From contig NZ_HF954537.1 of NCBI RefSeq assembly GCF_000455225.1, positions 297,063 to 361,062 of the forward strand: a stretch of 64,000 nt of DNA. The letters run 5' to 3'. The position numbers and the translations under genes were made by a program. The notes beneath the pieces are model-generated. The model did not search any database and was not told the origin of the DNA. It worked only from the letters and a program-made list of their open reading frames with translations. This DNA is from Megasphaera massiliensis. Its GTDB lineage: Bacteria > Bacillota > Negativicutes > Veillonellales > Megasphaeraceae. The first letter of the stretch is position 1. Every line of letters starts with the position of its first letter. Of the stretch, positions 59,341-64,000 are shown in pieces.

Positions 59341-61038
59341 ATGCAGATTCAGAAGGAGAAAATCATCCACACCGATGTCCTCATCATCGGCGGGGGAACG
59401 GCAGGCTGTTATGCCGCCTTGACCCTCCGGAGCCTGTCGAAGGCCTCGGTGGTCATCGCCGAAAAGGCAGACATTCGCCGCAGCGGTTGTCTGGCAGCCG
59501 GTGTCAACGCCTTGAATGCCTATATCACCAAGGGCCATACGCCGCAGTTTTATGTGGATTACGCCAAGAAAGACGCCGCCGGCATCGTCCGCGAAGACCT
59601 GCTCTTGACCATGTCGGAAGGCCTCAACGAAGTCACCAAGAAGCTTGAAGAATTGGGCCTGGTCATCTTGAAAGACGAACAGGGGGAATACGTTACCCGC
59701 GGCCCGCGCAACATCAAGATCAACGGCGAAAATATCAAGACCATCTTGGCCGATGCCGTAAAGAAACTGGACGATGTCGAAGTTATCAATCACCTCAATA
59801 TCACCGACTACATCGTCCGCGACAATCGCATTGCCGGTGCCCTGGGCTTCGACATCCTGACCGGTACGGCTTATGAAATCCGGGCCAAAGCCGTCCTTTG
59901 TGCAACCGGCGGTGCGTCCGGCCTCTACCGGCCCAACAATCCCGGTTTTTCCCGCCATAAGATGTGGTACAGTCCCTTTAATACGGGAGCCGGTTACGCC
60001 ATGGGCATTCGGGCCGGGGCGGAAATGACGACCTTTGAAATGCGTTTCATCGCCTTGCGCTGCAAGGATACCATTGCTCCGACAGGGACCATCGCCCAAG
60101 GCGTCGGTGCCAAGCAGATTAACGCCAAGGGCGAAGTCTACGAAGATAAATACGGCCTGACCACGTCCCAGCGGCTCTACGGCACGGTGAAGGAAAACCT
60201 CGAAGGCAAGGGGCCTTGCTACCTCAAGACAGAAGGCTTGACGGCTAAAGAGGATGAAGCCCTCTTAAAAGCCTACCTCAATATGGCGCCGAGCCAGACC
60301 CTGAAATGGATGGAATCGGGAAAATTCCCGAGTCAGCAAAATGTCGAAATCGAAGGGACCGAACCCTACGTCGTCGGCGGCCATACGGCCAGCGGATACT
60401 GGGTCGATACCCATCGGCAGACGACTATTGAAGGGCTCTATGCTGCCGGTGACGTCGCCGGCGGCTGCCCGCAGAAGTACGTAACCGGCGCCCTCGTCGA
60501 AGGGGAAATCGCTGCCAAGCACATCGTGGAAACTGCCTTGTCCGGAGACCTCGAGCTGACGGCCGATGAAGAACAGCAGCTCTTAGCTGACAAGGTCTCC
60601 GAATACAACGCCTTCCTCGGCGAAGAACGACCTTTCTTTACCGTCGAAGAACTGGAAGAAGCCATGCAGAAAGTCATGGACACCTACGCCGGCGGCATCG
60701 GCAGTCATTACCAGTACAATGAACGCCAACTGGCACTGGCCGATGAAAAAATCGACCAACTTACCGATTTGGCCGACAGCGTCGGTGCCGGCGACTACCA
60801 TGAACTGCTCTTCGTCTACGAACTGCGCGAACGATTGACGGTCTGCAAGGTCCTCATTGCTCACCTCCGGGCCCGCAAGGAAACGCGGTGGCATTCCTTT
60901 GCCGAAAACCTCGACTATCCGGAGCAGAGGGAAGAATGGTTGAAATATGTCAATTCCCGCATGGATGAAGACGGCCAGATTCACATGGTATACCGCGATT
61001 TAGTACCGGGAGGGAGCCTTTATGAGCATTCGCATTAA
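59341..61038 (+). CDS. aprA: Adenylylsulfate reductase alpha subunit-like (AprA-like), assimilatory
   Basis: 565 residues, FAD-dependent fumarate reductase/AprA superfamily. N-terminal TDVLIIGGGTAGCYAALTL binds FAD. AEMTTFEMRFIALRCKDTIAPTGTIAQG near residue 225 corresponds to the AprA active-site stretch, and the cap and helical C-terminal domains follow. At 565 residues it is about 100 shorter than dissimilatory AprA. It should reduce APS to sulfite and AMP. Its neighbours (sulfate uptake, CysK, CysDN) and the SAM riboswitch point to an assimilatory role. The ATG follows GAAGGAG. It overlaps its small partner by 17 bases. Confidence 0.88.
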   Translation: MQIQKEKIIHTDVLIIGGGTAGCYAALTLRSLSKASVVIAEKADIRRSGCLAAGVNALNAYITKGHTPQFYVDYAKKDAAGIVREDLLLTMSEGLNEVTKKLEELGLVILKDEQGEYVTRGPRNIKINGENIKTILADAVKKLDDVEVINHLNITDYIVRDNRIAGALGFDILTGTAYEIRAKAVLCATGGASGLYRPNNPGFSRHKMWYSPFNTGAGYAMGIRAGAEMTTFEMRFIALRCKDTIAPTGTIAQGVGAKQINAKGEVYEDKYGLTTSQRLYGTVKENLEGKGPCYLKTEGLTAKEDEALLKAYLNMAPSQTLKWMESGKFPSQQNVEIEGTEPYVVGGHTASGYWVDTHRQTTIEGLYAAGDVAGGCPQKYVTGALVEGEIAAKHIVETALSGDLELTADEEQQLLADKVSEYNAFLGEERPFFTVEELEEAMQKVMDTYAGGIGSHYQYNERQLALADEKIDQLTDLADSVGAGDYHELLFVYELRERLTVCKVLIAHLRARKETRWHSFAENLDYPEQREEWLKYVNSRMDEDGQIHMVYRDLVPGGSLYEHSH

Positions 61039-61336
61039 TCAAGACCGCTGCATCGGCTGCAAACGCTGTGTGTCCGTCTGCCCGGGCAGCCTTATCGATA
61101 TCAACGAGACGGGAAAGGCCCGGATGCATTACCCCAAAGACTGTTGGGGCTGTGTATCCTGCGTCAAAGAGTGTCCCGTCCAGGCCATCGACTTTTACCT
61201 CGGCGCCGACATGGGCGGCCGGGGGAGTACGATGAACGTCACCACCGAAGGTCAGTACATCAAATGGCACATCCGTCGGCCTGACGGCAGTGAAGAGACG
61301 ATTACCATCGACCGCAAACAGGCCAATTCGTATTAA
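61022..61336 (+). CDS. aprB: Adenylylsulfate reductase beta-like ferredoxin subunit
   Basis: 104 residues with two 4Fe-4S motifs: CIGCKRCVSVCPG (near residues 10-22) and CWGCVSCVKECP (near 41-52). The short C-terminal part (YIKWHIRRPDGSEETITIDR) resembles the AprB tail but is much smaller than in dissimilatory AprB (about 150 residues). It passes electrons to the FAD of the AprA-like subunit. GGAGG precedes the ATG inside the aprA end. Confidence 0.88.
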   Translation: MSIRINQDRCIGCKRCVSVCPGSLIDINETGKARMHYPKDCWGCVSCVKECPVQAIDFYLGADMGGRGSTMNVTTEGQYIKWHIRRPDGSEETITIDRKQANSY

Positions 61337-61373
61337 CCGGCCTTACTATCTATCTGTTTAGAGGGGGATTATT

Positions 61374-62273
61374 ATGTCTGCATTATCGCATCTTGACAAC
61401 TTGGAAGCCGAAGCGATTTACATCATCCGCGAAGTGGCGGCAGAGTGTGAAAAGCCCGTCATGCTCTATTCCATCGGCAAAGACAGCTCGGTCATGCTCC
61501 ATCTGGCCTTGAAGGCTTTTTATCCGGAAAAACCACCGTTCCCGTTCCTCCACGTCAATACGACTTGGAAGTTTAAGGAAATGATTCGCTTCCGCGATGA
61601 AACGATGAAAAAATACGGCCTTCAGCTCATTGAACATATCAATCAGGAAGGTGTAAAACAGGGAGTCAATCCCTTCGATTACGGCGCATCCTATACGGAT
61701 ATCATGAAGACCCAGGCCTTAAAGCAGGCCTTGAACCAATACGGCTTCACGGCAGCCTTCGGCGGCGGCCGCCGCGACGAAGAAAAGTCTCGCGCCAAGG
61801 AACGCATCTTTTCCTTCCGCAACGAAGCCCAGGCTTGGGATCCGAAGAACCAGCGTCCGGAAATGTGGAAACTGTACAACACCCATATCCATAAGGGGGA
61901 AAGCATGCGCGTATTCCCCATTTCCAACTGGACGGAAAAGGATATCTGGCAGTACATCAAGCGGGAAAACATTGACATTGTATCCCTGTACTTTGCCGCT
62001 GAACGGCCCTGCGTCTACCGCGACGGCAACATCATCATGGTCGACGACGACCGCATGCGCTTAAAGCCCGGCGAAGAAGTCATGCATAAGAAGATTCGCT
62101 TCCGGACCCTTGGCTGCTATCCGCTGACGGGGGGCATCGAATCGGACGCCGACACGCTGGACGCCATCATCGACGAAACCTTGAGTGCCGTATCGTCGGA
62201 ACGGACGAGCCGGGTCATCGATAACGAAGCGGCCGGCAGTATGGAACGCAGAAAGAGAGAGGGGTACTTCTAA
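61374..62273 (+). CDS. cysD: Sulfate adenylyltransferase small subunit CysD
   Basis: 299 residues, PP-loop pyrophosphatase family. It has [22 protein letters not shown] (PP-loop, near 27-48), the [24 protein letters not shown] segment (near 124) and [14 protein letters not shown]. With CysN it makes APS from sulfate and ATP. AGGGGGA precedes the ATG. Its stop overlaps the cysN ATG by one base. Confidence 0.95.
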   Translation: MSALSHLDNLEAEAIYIIREVAAECEKPVMLYSIGKDSSVMLHLALKAFYPEKPPFPFLHVNTTWKFKEMIRFRDETMKKYGLQLIEHINQEGVKQGVNPFDYGASYTDIMKTQALKQALNQYGFTAAFGGGRRDEEKSRAKERIFSFRNEAQAWDPKNQRPEMWKLYNTHIHKGESMRVFPISNWTEKDIWQYIKRENIDIVSLYFAAERPCVYRDGNIIMVDDDRMRLKPGEEVMHKKIRFRTLGCYPLTGGIESDADTLDAIIDETLSAVSSERTSRVIDNEAAGSMERRKREGYF

Positions 62274-63967
62274 TGGATAGAAATGAAAACGGTTTATTAA
62301 AATTCATCACCTGCGGCAGTGTCGACGACGGCAAATCGACGCTCATCGGCCACTTGCTGTACGATGCCAAACTGCTCTATGCCGATCAGAAACGGGCGTT
62401 GGAACTTGAAAGCAAGGTCGGCAGCCGCGGCGGGGCCATTGACTATTCGCTCCTCCTCGACGGCCTCATGGCTGAACGGGAACAGGGCATCACCATCGAC
62501 GTCGCCTACCGCTATTTCAATACGGATAATCGCAGCTTCATCGTTGCCGATACGCCGGGCCATGAAGAATATACGCGCAACATGGCCGTCGGTGCCTCCT
62601 TTGCCGATTTGGCCATCATCCTCATCGACGCTACCCAGGGCGTCTTGGTCCAGACTCGGCGCCACGCCCGTATCTGCGCCCTCATGGGCATTCGCTACTT
62701 CATCTTTGCCATCAACAAGATGGACCTCGTCGACTACGATCAGAAGCGCTTTGAAGCCATCAAGCGGGATATCGAAGCCCTTCGGGACGACTTGGAACTG
62801 GAAAACGCCGTCTTCATCCCTGTGTCGGCGACGGAAGGGGACAACGTTACCAAAAAGTCCGTTCCTATGGCTTGGTACGACGGCCCGACCATCCTCGAAT
62901 ACTTGGAAACCGTCGACGTCGAAGAAAATGACGAAGAAGGATTTTACCTTCCCATTCAGCGTGTCTGCCGGCCGAACCATACTTTCCGCGGCTTCCAGGG
63001 CCAAATCGAAAGCGGCTCGCTGCAGGTCGGCGATACGATTCAGATACTGCCCAGCAAGCAGGAAGCCAAGGTTAAAGACATCCTGGTCGGCTTTAACTCC
63101 GTCCCGTCGGCCTCAAAAGGTCAGCCGGTCAATGTCCAGCTCGACCGGGAAGTCGACGTCTCCCGGGGCTGTGTCTTTACGAAAGATACGGCTATCGGCC
63201 TCGGCCAGCGCATTACAGCGACCATGCTCTGGATGGATGACCAACCCTTAGTCGTCGGCAAAGAATACGTCGTCAAACTGGGGACTAAGGAAATCGTCGG
63301 CGTCCTGACCGATGTCGACTACACCATCGACGTCAATACGGGCGAGAAAAAACGGGCCACGGCCGTTTCAAAGAACGAAATCGCCGTCTGCACCTTGTTC
63401 CTCCAGGAACCGATTGTCGTCGACACCTTCAGCCATCATAAAGGACTCGGCGAGCTGATCCTCATCGACCGGGTCACCAACATGACGTCGGCCTGCGGCG
63501 TCGTCATCGACGGCAACGATACCGACAGCGACCACACCTTCGTCAACGGCAGCCTTAAGGGGAGGGGCGACGTCTTTGAAGACTTCTTCTACGGCATGCA
63601 GAGCCTGAACATCACCAAGGCCAAACCGGCTTACCGCCAGTATCACATCGGCGATGCCATTCCGACCAAAGGCGAAACCTATGCCTATCCCGACGACTTC
63701 GACATCCTCATCCTACGCGATAATTTGGCTGTTGAAATCCGTAAGGCCAAGGTCGCCAATATCCTGACCCTCGACGGCTACGCCTATACGGAAAAACCGT
63801 TGGTTAACGGCCGGGGCTTTGCCATTAACGTCCATACGGCACAGGAATTTGCCGACTTTAAGGCCGATTATGCCGCTGCCGGAGACAATCCCGACGCCAA
63901 AGTCTTCGATAAGTGGCTGACCTTTGAAACGTACCGCACGATTAAGTTCCATAATGATTTTGAATGA
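62273..63967 (+). CDS. cysN: Sulfate adenylyltransferase GTPase subunit CysN with C-terminal extension
   Basis: 564 residues. An EF-Tu-like GTPase: G1 GSVDDGKST (15-23), EREQGITIDVAYRYF (switch), G3 DTPGHEEY (near 92) and G4 NKMD (near 146), then two beta-barrel domains ending near residue 412 (GLGELILIDRVTNMTSACGVVIDG). Standard CysN ends soon after. Here about 150 further residues follow, without a P-loop, so it is not the APS kinase (CysC) found in CysNC fusions. The extension is acidic/aromatic and unrecognised by me. GTP hydrolysis drives APS formation with CysD. It is the last gene in the window; the operon may continue. Confidence 0.93.
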   Translation: MDRNENGLLKFITCGSVDDGKSTLIGHLLYDAKLLYADQKRALELESKVGSRGGAIDYSLLLDGLMAEREQGITIDVAYRYFNTDNRSFIVADTPGHEEYTRNMAVGASFADLAIILIDATQGVLVQTRRHARICALMGIRYFIFAINKMDLVDYDQKRFEAIKRDIEALRDDLELENAVFIPVSATEGDNVTKKSVPMAWYDGPTILEYLETVDVEENDEEGFYLPIQRVCRPNHTFRGFQGQIESGSLQVGDTIQILPSKQEAKVKDILVGFNSVPSASKGQPVNVQLDREVDVSRGCVFTKDTAIGLGQRITATMLWMDDQPLVVGKEYVVKLGTKEIVGVLTDVDYTIDVNTGEKKRATAVSKNEIAVCTLFLQEPIVVDTFSHHKGLGELILIDRVTNMTSACGVVIDGNDTDSDHTFVNGSLKGRGDVFEDFFYGMQSLNITKAKPAYRQYHIGDAIPTKGETYAYPDDFDILILRDNLAVEIRKAKVANILTLDGYAYTEKPLVNGRGFAINVHTAQEFADFKADYAAAGDNPDAKVFDKWLTFETYRTIKFHNDFE

Positions 63968-64000
63968 TTTGATAAGCTGAAAAAGTGCTGTTCCCACGGT

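Noticed and set aside
59341..61038. Fumarate reductase or L-aspartate oxidase as identity of the AprA-like protein
   Set aside because: The active-site stretch AEMTTFEMRFIALRCKD matches the AprA pattern, and the gene is paired with a two-cluster ferredoxin and cysDN rather than with succinate or NAD genes.
1..64000. CRISPR arrays, insertion sequences, phage genes, tRNA or rRNA genes
   Set aside because: Reading both strands I found no repeat-spacer pattern, transposase, integrase, or RNA gene signature. The only noncoding RNA element supported is the SAM riboswitch.

Overview
The window looks like chromosomal DNA from a diderm, anaerobic member of the Firmicutes, most likely a Megasphaera-type Negativicute. 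This is inferred from the proteins and gene order, not from a database search. Firmicute-style neighbourhoods are present: mreC-mreD-mrdA-minD-rodA, the TIGR03960/TIGR03936 pair before rng, and mfd beside a SpoVB-like flippase. They occur with outer-membrane-type machinery (an RND pump with its lipoprotein adaptor, and PilN/PilO-like pilus proteins). Codon use is strongly biased to GTC, GCC, GAC and CGC. I see no rRNA, tRNA, insertion sequence, prophage or CRISPR array. Nearly all of the window is tightly packed operons with overlapping stops and starts.

Layout. 1-4.5 kb: cell-shape genes (end of mreC, mreD, mrdA/PBP2, a lone minD-like gene, rodA). 4.5-9.3 kb: a radical SAM protein, its DUF2344 partner, cobI and RNase G. 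9.3-13.5 kb: a secreted class 3 lipase and the TrkA/TrkH potassium system. 13.5-20.9 kb: a compact type IV pilus operon (PilB, PilT, PilC, pilin, a minimal prepilin peptidase, four divergent minor pilins, PilM/N/O-like proteins) preceded by a hairpin that buries the first ribosome binding site. 21-27.7 kb: a redox block with an iron alcohol dehydrogenase, an AEC transporter, an aldo/keto reductase, an iron-sulfur-flavoprotein-like reductase behind a textbook MerR-type 19-bp-spacer promoter, a secreted alpha/beta hydrolase and a flavodoxin lipoprotein. 27.7-33.7 kb: a cobalamin (corrin ring) operon, cbiG-cobJ-cobK-cbiET-cobB-cbiC, behind two copies of a perfect 12-bp palindrome. 33.7-40.6 kb: a PHP phosphoesterase, an amidase gene broken by a frameshift at or near an A7 tract, mfd and a MurJ/SpoVB-like flippase.

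40.6-45.3 kb: a MarR-controlled RND efflux operon with a clear operator. 45.4-47.4 kb: a second flavodoxin lipoprotein and, on the minus strand, an uncharacterised pair (DUF6173-like protein plus a papain-fold-like protein). 47.5-52.9 kb: hslO and a SAM by-product salvage operon (mtnP, mtnA, ahcY, mtaD). 53-54.1 kb: a small membrane protein and a GNAT acetyltransferase.

54.1-64 kb: a sulfate assimilation operon under a SAM-I riboswitch whose aptamer, antiterminator and terminator can all be read in the sequence. It runs cysK, sulfate ABC transporter (sbp, cysT, cysW, cysA), a short AprA/AprB-like adenylylsulfate reductase, cysD, and a cysN with an unexplained C-terminal extension of about 150 residues. 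The inferred route is: sulfate uptake, activation to APS by CysDN, reduction of APS to sulfite without PAPS, then (after a sulfite reductase not seen here) sulfide capture by CysK. High SAM would switch the operon off. The mtn/ahc/mta operon handles what is left after SAM is used.
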